Assembly: GCF_030409215.1 (NCBI RefSeq)
Contig: NZ_JAUFPL010000018.1
Span: 157,219 to 221,218 of the forward strand
DNA: 64,000 nt
Direction of reading: 5' to 3'
DNA from: Halomonas ramblicola
Lineage (GTDB): Bacteria; Pseudomonadota; Gammaproteobacteria; Pseudomonadales; Halomonadaceae
How positions within the stretch are numbered: the stretch's first letter is position 1; each line of letters opens with the position of its first letter. The notes below the pieces were generated by a model that was given only the letters and a program-made list of their open reading frames with translations, ran no database searches and was not told the DNA's origin. This document shows, piece after piece, positions 1-9,798 of this stretch. A program made the translations under genes and the position numbers.

Positions 1-84
1 GATCTGGCGCTGATCGCCCGGCTGCGCCACCGCACCCTGCGCCTGCGCGAGGGGCGCCTGGTGGCCGACCAGGAGGCCGCATGA
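1..84 (+). CDS. ftsE: Cell division ATP-binding protein FtsE, C-terminal end (partial)
   Basis: Only the last 27 codons and a TGA stop are in the window, reading in frame from base 1. The tail (ending RLREGRLVADQEAA) looks like the end of an ABC ATPase, and the stop overlaps the ATG of ftsX as ATGA. FtsE is the cytoplasmic ATPase that partners FtsX at the division septum to activate periplasmic murein hydrolases. The assignment rests mainly on this coupling to ftsX and on the conserved ftsE-ftsX-rpoH order, because no Walker motif is visible here. Confidence 0.8.
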   Translation, partial: DLALIARLRHRTLRLREGRLVADQEAA

Positions 85-1055
85 GTCGACGTCCCGAGGC
101 GCCGCCCCGCGGGGCCCGCAGCCACCGCACCCGCTCGTCGAGCCGGGTGCGTGGCTGGCTGCGCCACCACCGTGCCATGTGCCTGGACAGTGCCCGGCGC
201 CTGGTGAGGGCGCCCATCGGCAGCCTGGTGACCATGCTGGCCATCGCCATCGCCCTGGTGCTGCCGGCGGCGCTGTGGCTGACCCTTGACGGCGCCCGGC
301 TGCTCGACGCCGAACTCACCGAGAGCGCCACCCTGACCGCCTACCTGGAGGTCGGGGTCGACGCCGCCGAGGCGGGGCGCATCGACGAGGCCCTGGCTGC
401 CCAGGAGGGGGTGGCGCGAACCCGGCTGATCACCGCCGCTGAGGGCATGGCCGAGTTCCAGCAGGCCTTGGGGCTGGCCGACGCCCTGGAGCGGCTCGAG
501 GAGAACCCGCTGCCGGCCAGCGTGGTGGTGACCCCGGCGGATCCGGCCCCGGAGGCGGTGCGGGCCCTGGCCGGGGAGCTGGAGGCGATCGCCGGCGTCG
601 CGGAGATACGCCTCGATCTGGCCTGGATCGAGCGCTTGCGCCACCTGGCCGAGTTGGGGCGGCGCCTGGCCCTGGCGCTGGCCGTGCTGTTCGGCGGCGG
701 CGTGCTGCTGGTGGTCGGCAACACCATCCGCCTGGCGGTGGAGAGCCGTCGCCAGGAGATCGAGGTGGTCACCCTGATCGGCGCCACCCATGCCTTCGTG
801 CGCCGCCCCTTCCTCTACAGCGGTGCCTGGTACGGCCTGGGCGGCGGCCTGTTGGCCTGGGCGCTGCTGGCGCTGGGCGGGGAGTGGCTCTCCGCGCCGG
901 TGGCGGCGCTGGCGGCCAGCTACGGCGCCAGCTTCGGCCTGCCGCGCCTGGGGCCGGGAGGCTCGGCAACCCTGGTGAGCTGTAGTATACTATTGGGCTG
1001 GCTGGGCGCCTGGATCGCGGTGAGCCGGCACCTCGCGGAGGTCAGGCCACGCTAG
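81..1055 (+). CDS. ftsX: Cell division protein FtsX
   Basis: 324 residues. FtsX is the inner-membrane partner of FtsE and relays ATP hydrolysis to amidase activators in the periplasm during septation. A long arginine-rich cytoplasmic N-terminus (about residues 1-45) precedes a first membrane helix at about 47-67. A periplasmic domain follows (about 70-185), then three further hydrophobic segments, the first at about 194-215. This is the usual 1+3 FtsX/FtsX-like permease topology. The ATG sits inside the ftsE stop (ATGA), implying translational coupling. The stop lies 244 bp before rpoH. Confidence 0.95.
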   Translation: MSRRPEAPPRGARSHRTRSSSRVRGWLRHHRAMCLDSARRLVRAPIGSLVTMLAIAIALVLPAALWLTLDGARLLDAELTESATLTAYLEVGVDAAEAGRIDEALAAQEGVARTRLITAAEGMAEFQQALGLADALERLEENPLPASVVVTPADPAPEAVRALAGELEAIAGVAEIRLDLAWIERLRHLAELGRRLALALAVLFGGGVLLVVGNTIRLAVESRRQEIEVVTLIGATHAFVRRPFLYSGAWYGLGGGLLAWALLALGGEWLSAPVAALAASYGASFGLPRLGPGGSATLVSCSILLGWLGAWIAVSRHLAEVRPR

Positions 1056-1127
1056 TGCCGGGACGGTCGGCGGCGACAGGGTCGCGCACGATTCGCCCGG
1101 CCTATCGATGCCATGAGGACCGTTCGG

Positions 1128-1156
1128 TTGCCGCCCCTGGGCACCCGCCGTATATT
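1128..1156 (+). promoter_or_regulatory. Candidate sigma-70 promoter for rpoH
   Basis: TTGCCG at 1128-1133 and TATATT at 1151-1156 are separated by 17 bp in the ftsX-rpoH gap. The sequence match is direct; use as a promoter is inference. Confidence 0.5.
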
Positions 1157-1193
1157 CGACAGGTCGACTGCCCCAAGTACGGAATATCAGTAC

Positions 1194-1221
1194 GGAACAT
1201 TCTCCGGTCATCGTCATCAAA
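1194..1221 (+). promoter_or_regulatory. Candidate sigma-E (RpoE) promoter for rpoH
   Basis: GGAACAT at 1194-1200 and TCAAA at 1217-1221 are 16 bp apart, close to the RpoE pattern GGAACTT-N16-TCAAA. It lies about 80 bp before the rpoH start and downstream of the sigma-70-like promoter. In E. coli rpoH is known to have an RpoE-dependent promoter, so the placement makes biological sense. It is a motif match only. Confidence 0.5.
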
Positions 1222-1299
1222 GGCAGCGACCGAAACATCCACTTGGGCCAATAGCGAGGGTCCGGCGACACCGGGCCCGGAAAAGGAGACACCCTGCAC

Positions 1300-2166
1300 A
1301 TGAGCACCAGTCTTCTGCCGGTAGGCCACCTATCCCCGGGGCATGACCTCAACGGGTACATCCAGGCGGTGAACGGCATCCCCATGCTCACCGCCGAGGA
1401 GGAGCGTGAGCTGGCCTTCCGCCTGCACGATGAGGGCGACCTGGAGGCGGCACGCCGCCTGGTCCTGTCGCACCTGCGTTTCGTCGTGCACATCGCCCGC
1501 AGCTACTCCGGCTACGGCCTGCCCCAGGCGGACCTGATCCAGGAGGGCAATGTCGGCCTGATGAAGGCGGTCAAGCGCTTCGATCCCAACCAGGGCGTGC
1601 GGCTGGTCTCCTTCGCCGTGCACTGGATCAAGGCCGAGATCCACGAGTTCGTGCTGCGCAACTGGCGTATCGTCAAGATCGCTACCACCAAGGCCCAGCG
1701 CAAGCTGTTCTTCAACCTGCGCAGCGCCAAGAAGCGCCTGGCCTGGTTGAACAACGACGAGGTCGATGCCATCGCCAAGGACCTCGACGTCAAGCCCGAG
1801 GTGGTGCGCGAGATGGAAGGCCGTCTGTCGGCCCACGACGCCGGCTTCGACGTCTCGCCCAGCGACGACGAGGAGACCGGCTGGCAGGCGCCGGTGCACT
1901 TCCTGGACGACGCCGCTTCCGATCCGGCCACCCAGCTCGAGGAGAGCGACTGGGAGGGCGATGCCACGCGCCGCCTGCAGCTGGCGCTGGAGGCCCTGGA
2001 CGAGCGTTCCCGGGACATCCTGCAGCGGCGCTGGCTGGCCGAGGACAAGGCCACCCTGCACGACCTGGCCGATGTCTATGGGGTTTCCGCCGAGCGTATC
2101 CGCCAGCTCGAGAAGAACGCCATGAAGAAGATCCGCCAGCGGATCGGCGACGCCCTGGTGGCCTGA
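1300..2166 (+). CDS. rpoH: RNA polymerase heat-shock sigma factor RpoH (sigma-32)
   Basis: 288 residues, a typical RpoH length. The protein directs RNA polymerase to chaperone and protease genes. Visible features are the region 2 core-binding and -10 recognition stretch ([19 protein letters not shown] at about 78-96), the RpoH box QRKLFFNLR at 133-141 that separates RpoH from RpoD/RpoS, and the region 4 helix-turn-helix near the C-terminus ([16 protein letters not shown]). The start follows AAAAGGAGA by about 11 bp. The gene is followed by a strong intrinsic terminator, and two candidate promoters lie upstream, one of them sigma-E-like. Confidence 0.97.
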   Translation: MSTSLLPVGHLSPGHDLNGYIQAVNGIPMLTAEEERELAFRLHDEGDLEAARRLVLSHLRFVVHIARSYSGYGLPQADLIQEGNVGLMKAVKRFDPNQGVRLVSFAVHWIKAEIHEFVLRNWRIVKIATTKAQRKLFFNLRSAKKRLAWLNNDEVDAIAKDLDVKPEVVREMEGRLSAHDAGFDVSPSDDEETGWQAPVHFLDDAASDPATQLEESDWEGDATRRLQLALEALDERSRDILQRRWLAEDKATLHDLADVYGVSAERIRQLEKNAMKKIRQRIGDALVA

Positions 2167-2190
2167 AACCCGACCGGCGTCTCGCCCCGG

Positions 2191-2230
2191 CGGCCCGTTC
2201 CCCCTTCGGTGGAACGGGCCGTTTTCGTTT
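2191..2230 (+). terminator. Intrinsic terminator after rpoH
   Basis: An 11-bp perfect stem (CGGCCCGTTCC at 2191-2201 with GGAACGGGCCG at 2211-2221) is followed by TTTTCGTTT. Confidence 0.9.
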
Positions 2231-2276
2231 AGAGTAGGGAAGTGCGGCATCGGCACCGTCGTGGGAGAGTCGGCTC

Positions 2277-4865
2277 ATGGAAGGCATACTGCTGCTGTTG
2301 TTGGTCATCGTCGGGACGCCGAGCGTCCTGGCGATCGCCGCGCTGGCCAGGGTCGGCAGGCTGCAGAGGCGCGTGGCGGCCCTCGAGGACGCCCTGGCGA
2401 GTGGACGGGAGGCGGCCGCCCCCGCGCCAGGCGCCGAGGAGGCGGACGGGCCGCGTTCCGTCTCCCGGCAGGAGGCCGAGGCTCGGGCCGCCTCGGCCGC
2501 GCCCTCCACGGCGCCGATCGATCGCTTCATCAAGCCTTGGCTGTCCCGGGGGCGGTCGGTGGCGCGACGCTGGCTGAGCGAGGGCAATGTGCCCGTCAAG
2601 GTGGGCGTCCTGGTGCTCTTCGCCGGGGTGGCGGCCCTGATCCGGCATGCCGCCGAGCAGGGCTGGCTGGCGATGGCCATCGAGCTGCGCCTGGCCGGCA
2701 TCGCGGCGCTCGCCGCCCTGGGCCTGGGGTTCGGCTGGCGGCAGCGTGCCCGGCGGCGGGCGTTCGCCCTGAGCCTGCAGGGCGGGGCCATCGGCGTGCT
2801 GCTGATGGTGCTGTTCGCCGCGTCGCAGCGCTACGCCCTGCTGCCGTTACCCCCCGCCTTCGGCCTGAGCGTCGTCCTGGTGGCCGGCCTGGGCGTTCTC
2901 GGGGTCATGCAGAATGCCCTGGTCCTGGCGGTGCTGGGCACGCTCGCCGGTTTCCTGGCGCCGCTCTGGCTCGCCTCCGGCCCGGGCCAGCCGGCGGTGC
3001 TGTTCGGCTACTATGCGCTGCTCAATATCGGTATCTTCGCCATGGCCTGGTTCCGGCCCTGGCGCGTCCTCAATCTGCTGGGCTTCCTGGCCACCTTCGT
3101 CATCGCCACCGGCTGGGGCGTGCTGAGCTACCGGCCGGCCGACTTCGCCATCGCCCAGCCGTTCCTGCTGCTGTTCTTCGGCCTCTATCTGCTGATCCCG
3201 GTCTTCCATGCCCGCCATCGGCCGCCGCGCGCCGGCGGCATCGCCGACAGTCGCCGCGTCGACGGCAGCCTGGTGTTCGGCACTCCCCTGGTGGCCTTCG
3301 GGCTGCAGGCCGCCCTGCTGGAAGGGGCGCGCCTGCCGCTGGCCTTCTGCGCCCTGGGCCTGGCCCTGATCTATGTGTTGCTGGCGTCCCGGCTGTTGCA
3401 CCGGGAGGCCATGCGCTACCTGGGCCAGTCTCACGCCATCCTGGCGGTGGGTTTCGCCACCCTGGCGGTGCCCCTGGCGCTCTCTGCCCGGGTCAGCGCC
3501 AGTGTCTTCGCCCTGGAGGGGGCGGCGCTGATCTGGCTGGGGCTGCGCCAGCGGCGCCGGCTGCCGCAGGCGGCCGGTCTGGGGCTGCAGCTGCTGGCCG
3601 GCCTGACCCTGCTCGGCGGCCAGTTCCTCGCCGGCGCCGAGGCGCGCCCGCTGGCCAATGCCACCTTCATGGGCGGCCTGCTGATCGCCGTGGCGGGCTT
3701 CGCCAGTGCCTGGAACTACTGGCGGGCGGGACGGCCCCGCCTGGCGCTGCTCGGCTATGGCTGGGGGATGGCGTGGTGGTTGGGCAATGGCTTGCACGAG
3801 ATCCTGCGTTTCGTGGCGCCGTCGGCGCAGGCCGATGGGGTCCTGGTGTTCCTGGCGGCCAGTGGGGCGCTGATCGGCGAGCTCCAGCGCCGCCGACCGG
3901 CGCCGGCCCTGGCCTGGAGCCTCGCCGGGGGGCTGCTGCTGGCCCTGCCGCTGCTCGCCCGGCCGCTGCTGGTTGAGTTCTCCTCGCCCGATGGGTCGGC
4001 GGTCACGGCGCCCTGGGCCTGGGCGTTCCTGGTGCTGCTGGGCTATCGCCAGCTGGTGGTGCTGGCGGCGACGGTGCCGACGGGGGCGCGGGCGCACCCC
4101 GTGGCATGGGCCCAGGGGGCCTGGCTGTGGGCCTGGCCGCTGTTCTGGTCGGGGCTGCTGGCCCAGCCGTCGTTGTTGCCCCTCGGCCCGGCCTGGCATC
4201 TGGCCGCCGGGTTGCTGCCCTGGTTGGTCATGGTGGCCTTGCTGCTGCATCGCCCCGGCTGGGCCCTGATGCCCCTGGCGGACGAGGCCGAGGCGTGGCG
4301 AGGGCCCCTGGTCGCCTCCTTCCTGGCCGCGCTGGTGCCGGCCTGGCTGGGCGCGCTGGCCCTGCCGGGCGACCCGGCGCCGCTGCCCTGGTGGCCCCTG
4401 CTCAACCCCCTGGAGCTGGCTCAGTGGGCGATCCTGCTGGTGCTCTGGCAGCTGCAGCGCTCGGCGCTCTGGCCCGAGCGCCTGCGGCCCCAGGGCATCG
4501 CCCTGCTGGCCGTGGCGGGCTTCGTGCTGCTGTCCTCGACGGTGCTGCGCGGCATGCACCTGAGGGCGGGGTTGCCCTGGTCGCCGGAGCTGCTCTCCAG
4601 TGGCTTGGTGCAGACCGGGCTGACCCTGCTGTGGAGCGTGCTGGGGGTGGCCGGCTGGATCCATGGCTCGCGACGGCGACAGCGCGCGGTCTGGCTGGTG
4701 GCGGCGCTGCTGATGACGGCGGTGCTGGCCAAGCTGGTGCTGGTCGATCGCAGTCATCTCGGCAACCTGGTCGGCATCGTCTCCTTCATCGGCTACGGGC
4801 TGCTGTGCATCGGCGTGGGCTATGCGGCACCCGCGCCGCCACGTCGCGCGGAGGAAACGGCATGA
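2277..4865 (+). CDS. DUF2339 family polytopic membrane protein
   Basis: 862 residues, very hydrophobic, with many predicted membrane helices throughout. It begins with one helix (about 1-24), then a coiled, charged, alanine-rich cytoplasmic linker (about 25-90), then the stretch W-L-S-E-G-N-V-P-V-K-V-G-V-L typical of DUF2339 proteins. The function of the family is not established. The stop overlaps the ATG of the next gene (ATGA), and DUF2339 genes are often paired with DUF3999 genes, so the two products probably act together in the envelope (inference). The start follows GGAGAG with good spacing. Confidence 0.85.
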   Translation: MEGILLLLLVIVGTPSVLAIAALARVGRLQRRVAALEDALASGREAAAPAPGAEEADGPRSVSRQEAEARAASAAPSTAPIDRFIKPWLSRGRSVARRWLSEGNVPVKVGVLVLFAGVAALIRHAAEQGWLAMAIELRLAGIAALAALGLGFGWRQRARRRAFALSLQGGAIGVLLMVLFAASQRYALLPLPPAFGLSVVLVAGLGVLGVMQNALVLAVLGTLAGFLAPLWLASGPGQPAVLFGYYALLNIGIFAMAWFRPWRVLNLLGFLATFVIATGWGVLSYRPADFAIAQPFLLLFFGLYLLIPVFHARHRPPRAGGIADSRRVDGSLVFGTPLVAFGLQAALLEGARLPLAFCALGLALIYVLLASRLLHREAMRYLGQSHAILAVGFATLAVPLALSARVSASVFALEGAALIWLGLRQRRRLPQAAGLGLQLLAGLTLLGGQFLAGAEARPLANATFMGGLLIAVAGFASAWNYWRAGRPRLALLGYGWGMAWWLGNGLHEILRFVAPSAQADGVLVFLAASGALIGELQRRRPAPALAWSLAGGLLLALPLLARPLLVEFSSPDGSAVTAPWAWAFLVLLGYRQLVVLAATVPTGARAHPVAWAQGAWLWAWPLFWSGLLAQPSLLPLGPAWHLAAGLLPWLVMVALLLHRPGWALMPLADEAEAWRGPLVASFLAALVPAWLGALALPGDPAPLPWWPLLNPLELAQWAILLVLWQLQRSALWPERLRPQGIALLAVAGFVLLSSTVLRGMHLRAGLPWSPELLSSGLVQTGLTLLWSVLGVAGWIHGSRRRQRAVWLVAALLMTAVLAKLVLVDRSHLGNLVGIVSFIGYGLLCIGVGYAAPAPPRRAEETA

Positions 4866-6202
4866 AGCGCTGGTCCGGTGTCTGGCTGGCCTGGGCCTGG
4901 TCGGCGCTGGCCCTGGCCGGCGACCATGAGGCGGACTGGGTGCGCGAGTGGCCCCTCGCGCTGGAAGAGGGCCGGGCGGCCTATCGGCTGGAACTGACGC
5001 CGGCCCTCTACCGCAGCATCCAGGCGCCCGACCTGGGCGACCTGCAGGTCTTCGATGCGCGGGGCGCGGCGGTGCCGACCCGGGTGGGGCCGGCGGAGAT
5101 CGAGGCCGTCGAGGTCGCCGAGCCCCGGGCGGTGCCCTGGTTCCCGCTGCCGGTCCCCGAGGCACCAGAGGCACGCTGGGAGCTGATCGGCGAGACCGAT
5201 GCCCAGGGGCGGCTGTATCGCGTCGAGACCCGCGGGGGCGAAGCGCCGGCCGGCGAGCGGCAGGCCGGGGCGGCCCTGGTGGACCTGAGTGATCTCGCGG
5301 CGCCGGTGGTGGCGCTGGAACTGGCCTGGGACGCCGCGGCGTCGCCCGTGGACAGCAGCTACCGCGTCGAGGCCAGCGACGACCTCGAGCGGTGGCGCAC
5401 GGTGCAGTCGCGCGGCCGGCTGCTGGACCTGGCCCACCAGGGGGAGCGGATCGTCCGGCGCCGCCTGTCGCTGGGAGGCGTGTCGGCGACCTACCTGCGA
5501 CTGCGTCCCCTGCCCGGTGAACCGGCGGTGCCGCTGACCGGCATCGGCGCCGTGCCGGCGCCCGAGCGCCCGGTGGCCCCCCGGGAGTGGCGCGTCCTGG
5601 AGGGACGACGCCAGGCGGATGGCAGTTTCCACTACCGCCTGGACGGACGCTTCCCGGTCGACCTGGCCGATATCGAGGGGACCGGGACGGCGAGCTGGAC
5701 GCTGCGGAGTCGGGAGGACGAGGAGGACGCCTGGCGGCGGCGCGCCAGCCCCTGGATCGGGTATCGGCTGGACGACGCGGCGGGCGTGCTGCGCTCGCCG
5801 CCGCAGCCGCTGCGGGGCCCGGTGCGGGACCGCGACTGGCGGCTCACCGCCGCTCAGGCGTTGACGGGAGAGCCACCGCGCCTGCGGCTGGGCTATCGCC
5901 CCGAGCGACTGGTGTTCCTGGCCCAGGGCGAGGTGCCGTTCCGCCTGGCCGCCGGCAGCCTCCGGGCGCGGCGCCAGGAGGCGCCGGTCGCGCCGGTGCT
6001 GGCGTCGCTGCGTGAGCGACACGGCGACGCCTGGCGGCCGTCCCCGGCGACGCTCGGCGAGGCGCGGGAGTTGGCGGGGAAGGGGGCGTTGCGCCCCGAG
6101 CGCGACTGGACCACCTGGTTGCTGTGGGCGGTGCTGGTCGGCGGCGCCGCCCTGGTGGCCGGCCTGGCCTTGCGGCTATTGCGCCGGGCACCGGGACCCT
6201 GA
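4862..6202 (+). CDS. DUF3999 family exported, membrane-anchored protein
   Basis: 446 residues. An N-terminal signal peptide (hydrophobic to about residue 19, ending ALALAGDH) is followed by a large beta-rich extracytoplasmic domain. A single C-terminal membrane helix (about 417-440) ends in a short RLLRRAP tail. This is the DUF3999 architecture, and the family has no established function. Its ATG overlaps the DUF2339 stop, so production of the two should be coupled. A periplasmic accessory domain for the polytopic neighbour is the simplest reading (inference). Confidence 0.8.
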   Translation: MKRWSGVWLAWAWSALALAGDHEADWVREWPLALEEGRAAYRLELTPALYRSIQAPDLGDLQVFDARGAAVPTRVGPAEIEAVEVAEPRAVPWFPLPVPEAPEARWELIGETDAQGRLYRVETRGGEAPAGERQAGAALVDLSDLAAPVVALELAWDAAASPVDSSYRVEASDDLERWRTVQSRGRLLDLAHQGERIVRRRLSLGGVSATYLRLRPLPGEPAVPLTGIGAVPAPERPVAPREWRVLEGRRQADGSFHYRLDGRFPVDLADIEGTGTASWTLRSREDEEDAWRRRASPWIGYRLDDAAGVLRSPPQPLRGPVRDRDWRLTAAQALTGEPPRLRLGYRPERLVFLAQGEVPFRLAAGSLRARRQEAPVAPVLASLRERHGDAWRPSPATLGEARELAGKGALRPERDWTTWLLWAVLVGGAALVAGLALRLLRRAPGP

Positions 6203-6214
6203 GGCGCCAGGTGC

Positions 6215-6832
6215 TCAGGCCGAGGCCGGCTGCGGGCTCTCCCGGAGCAGTTGGGCCGAGAGCAGCGCCCACTGGTCCTCCCAGTGCTCGGTGGGGCGGC
6301 GCTTGAAGTCGCTGCGCACGTACTGGGCGATGCGCCCCTCGGCGGCGGCCAGCAGCAAGTTGGCGGCCGCCGAGGCGGGCAGGCTGGGACGGCGTCCCTC
6401 GCGCGGCTCCGCCTCGCGCAGGATCTGCTTGAGCTGGGTCTCGAGGCGCTCGAAGAGCTGGTGGATGCGCAGCCGCAGCCGGGCGGTCTCGCCGGTGAGG
6501 GCATCGCCATCGAGCAACCGCGACAGGCCGGGGTTCTTCTCGGCGAAGGCCAGCAGCAGGGTGAGCAGCTGGCCGCAGCGCGGCAGCGCCTCGGGGACCT
6601 CCTCGAGGATGCGGGTGATGCGCTCGAAGAGCGTCGCCTCGATGAATTCGATGAGGCCCTCGAACATGCGTGCCTTGCTGGGGAAGTGGCGGTAGAGGGC
6701 GGCCTCGGAGACGCCGACCTGCTTCGCCAGGGCGGCCACGGTGATGCGCTTGCCGCTGTCCTCCTCCAGCATCAGGGCCAACGCCTGCAGGATCTGCTCG
6801 CGACGGCCGGAGGTAGGGGTTGCCTGCGTCAT
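6215..6832 (-). CDS. slmA: Nucleoid occlusion factor SlmA (TetR-like)
   Basis: 205 residues. A TetR-type DNA-binding domain (about residues 9-58, with [21 protein letters not shown] as helix-turn-helix) is followed by the SlmA ligand/dimer domain, including [10 protein letters not shown] and the C-terminal [10 protein letters not shown]. SlmA binds sites on the chromosome and blocks FtsZ assembly over the nucleoid. It is the last gene of a leftward cluster, 71 bp after argB. The stop lies 12 bp from the DUF3999 stop in convergent orientation. Confidence 0.93.
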   Translation of the reverse strand: MTQATPTSGRREQILQALALMLEEDSGKRITVAALAKQVGVSEAALYRHFPSKARMFEGLIEFIEATLFERITRILEEVPEALPRCGQLLTLLLAFAEKNPGLSRLLDGDALTGETARLRLRIHQLFERLETQLKQILREAEPREGRRPSLPASAAANLLLAAAEGRIAQYVRSDFKRRPTEHWEDQWALLSAQLLRESPQPASA

Positions 6833-6903
6833 ATCGCTCTTTTCTTTTCTAATGGTCGACCCATGCTAGCCGCGGCCTCGCGCCAAGGCAAAGGCCGTGC
6901 CCC

Positions 6904-7875
<972 letters not shown>

Positions 7876-9267
7876 TCACAGCGCCACGTCAAGCTCGGGC
7901 GCCACCGCCTCGAGGGCGGCGGCGAAGCGGCCGCGAATGCGCTCGAGGGCGGCGTCGTCCTTGCCCTCGAAGCGCAGCACCAGCACCGGCGTGGTGTTGG
8001 AGGCGCGGCACAGGCCCCAGCCGTCCGGATAGTCGACGCGGATGCCGTCGAGCGTGGTCTTGACGCCCTCCTCGCCGAAGTCGCCCTCACGGGCCAGGCG
8101 CGCCACCAGATCGAACTTGGTCTCGTCGCTGACGGCGATGTTGATCTCCGGGGTGCCCTTGTCCTGGGGGTAGCGGTCGAAGAAGGCGTCGGCGTCGGCA
8201 TCCTGGTGGGAGAGGATCTCCAGCAGGCGGGCGGCGCCGTAGAGGCCGTCGTCGAAGCCGTACCAGCGCTCCCTGAAGAAGATGTGGCCGCTCATCTCGC
8301 CGGCCAGCAGGGCGCCGGTCTCCTTCATGCGCGCCTTGATCAGGGAGTGGCCGGTGCGCCACATCTCGGGAGTACCGCCAGCCTCCTCGATCACCCGGGT
8401 GAGGTTGCCGGTGCACTTGACGTCGAAGATCACCCGGGCGCCGGGGTTGCGCGACAGCATGTCCTCGGCGAAGGCCATCAGCAGGTGGTCGGGGTAGATC
8501 AGCCGTCCGGCGGGCGTGATCACGCCGAGGCGGTCGCCGTCGCCGTCGAAGGCCAGGCCGATGTCGGCGCCGCTCTCCTGAACCGTGCGGATCAGGTCCT
8601 GGAGGTTCTCGGGCTTGCCCGGGTCCGGGTGGTGGTTGGGGAAGGTACCGTCGATCTCGGCGAACAGCGGCAGGGTCTCGGCGCCGAGCTTCTCGACCAG
8701 CTGCGGGCCCAGCTCGCCGGCCACGCCGTTGCCGCAGTCGACCACCACCTTGAGCGGGCGGGTGAGGACCACGTCGCCGAGGATGCGCTGCAGGTAGGTC
8801 TCGCGCAGGTCCTGCTCGCTCACGCGGCCCTGGCCCGAGACCAGGTCGCCCTCTGCGATGCGGGCATGCAGGGCGGTGATGGCATCCCCCGAGAGGGTCT
8901 CGCCGCCCAGCACGATCTTGAAGCCGTTGTAGTCCGGCGGGTTGTGGCTGCCGGTGACCATCACGCCGGAGGCGGTGCCGTCGAGCACATGGGTGGCGAA
9001 GTAGAGCACCGGGGTGGGCACCATGCCGATGTCGACGACGTCGCGGCCGGCGGCGGTCAGGCCGCGCACCAGGGCGGCCTTGAGGCGCTCGCCGGAGAGG
9101 CGGCCGTCGCGGGCCACCACCACGCGGGATTCGCCGCGGGCGGCGGCCTCGCTGCCGATGGCGCGGCCGATCGCCTCGACGGTCGGCTCGGTGAGGGTGT
9201 CGTCGACGATGCCACGGATGTCGTAGGCGCGGAAAATGGAGGCGGGTACGGTCGGGTCGGCGCTCAT
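7876..9267 (-). CDS. algC: Phosphomannomutase/phosphoglucomutase AlgC
   Basis: 463 residues, equal to the Pseudomonas enzyme. It interconverts 1- and 6-phosphates of mannose and glucose for LPS and exopolysaccharide precursors. The catalytic phosphoserine loop TGSHNPPDYNGFK places Ser at 107. The metal loop DGDGDR and the sugar loop GEMSGH follow, and the C-terminal phosphate-binding RASNTTP is present. The start at 9267 (MSADPTVPAS) is chosen because AAGGAG lies 7 bp upstream; an in-frame extension to 9402 would run through the end of dut and has no family similarity. Confidence 0.94.
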   Translation of the reverse strand: MSADPTVPASIFRAYDIRGIVDDTLTEPTVEAIGRAIGSEAAARGESRVVVARDGRLSGERLKAALVRGLTAAGRDVVDIGMVPTPVLYFATHVLDGTASGVMVTGSHNPPDYNGFKIVLGGETLSGDAITALHARIAEGDLVSGQGRVSEQDLRETYLQRILGDVVLTRPLKVVVDCGNGVAGELGPQLVEKLGAETLPLFAEIDGTFPNHHPDPGKPENLQDLIRTVQESGADIGLAFDGDGDRLGVITPAGRLIYPDHLLMAFAEDMLSRNPGARVIFDVKCTGNLTRVIEEAGGTPEMWRTGHSLIKARMKETGALLAGEMSGHIFFRERWYGFDDGLYGAARLLEILSHQDADADAFFDRYPQDKGTPEINIAVSDETKFDLVARLAREGDFGEEGVKTTLDGIRVDYPDGWGLCRASNTTPVLVLRFEGKDDAALERIRGRFAAALEAVAPELDVAL

Positions 9268-9307
9268 GTCGCAACTCCTTCGCTGTGATCGGGGTGTCGG
9301 GGCAGTC

Positions 9308-9778
9308 TCAATGGCGTCCGGAACTGCCGAAGCCGCCGGCGCCGCGGAGGCTGGCGTCGAAGTCGTCGACGAGCTCCAGCTCGGCCTGCACCACCGGGAC
9401 AAGCACGTACTGTGCCAGGCGCTCGAAGGGTTCCAGGGTGAAGGGGGCGGTGCCGCGGTTCCACACCGAGACCATCAGCTCGCCCTGGTAGTCGGAATCG
9501 ATCAGCCCCACCAGGTTGCCGAGCACGATGCCGTGCTTGTGGCCCAGCCCCGAGCGGGGCAGGATCATGCCGGCCAGGCCCGGGTCGGCGATGTGGATGG
9601 CGAGCCCCGTGCGTACCAGCTCGCACTGGCCGGGGGCCAGGCACCGCGGGGCATCGAGCAGGGCGCGCAGGTCCATGCCGGCGGAGCCGGCGGTGGCGTA
9701 GTGGGGCATGAAGTCGCGCAGGCGCTCGTCGAGCAGCTTGACGGCCAGGCGCGGTCGGGAGGGGGGGGTGTCGGGCAT
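9308..9778 (-). CDS. dut: Deoxyuridine 5'-triphosphate nucleotidohydrolase (dUTPase)
   Basis: 156 residues, normal for the trimeric family. It hydrolyses dUTP to dUMP and pyrophosphate, keeping uracil out of DNA and feeding thymidylate synthesis. Conserved motifs appear in order: [32 protein letters not shown] and the C-terminal GGFGSSG flap. The start at 9778 follows an AGGAA ribosome site. It lies between coaBC (20 bp upstream) and algC (40 bp downstream), an arrangement shared with Pseudomonas. Confidence 0.96.
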   Translation of the reverse strand: MPDTPPSRPRLAVKLLDERLRDFMPHYATAGSAGMDLRALLDAPRCLAPGQCELVRTGLAIHIADPGLAGMILPRSGLGHKHGIVLGNLVGLIDSDYQGELMVSVWNRGTAPFTLEPFERLAQYVLVPVVQAELELVDDFDASLRGAGGFGSSGRH

Positions 9779-9798
9779 CGGGTCGTTCCTGGAAGCGT

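Noticed and set aside
2847..5174. A 775-codon minus-strand frame rich in Gln/Pro/Arg
   Set aside because: Shadow of the DUF2339/DUF3999 genes; repetitive composition reflects codon bias on the opposite strand.
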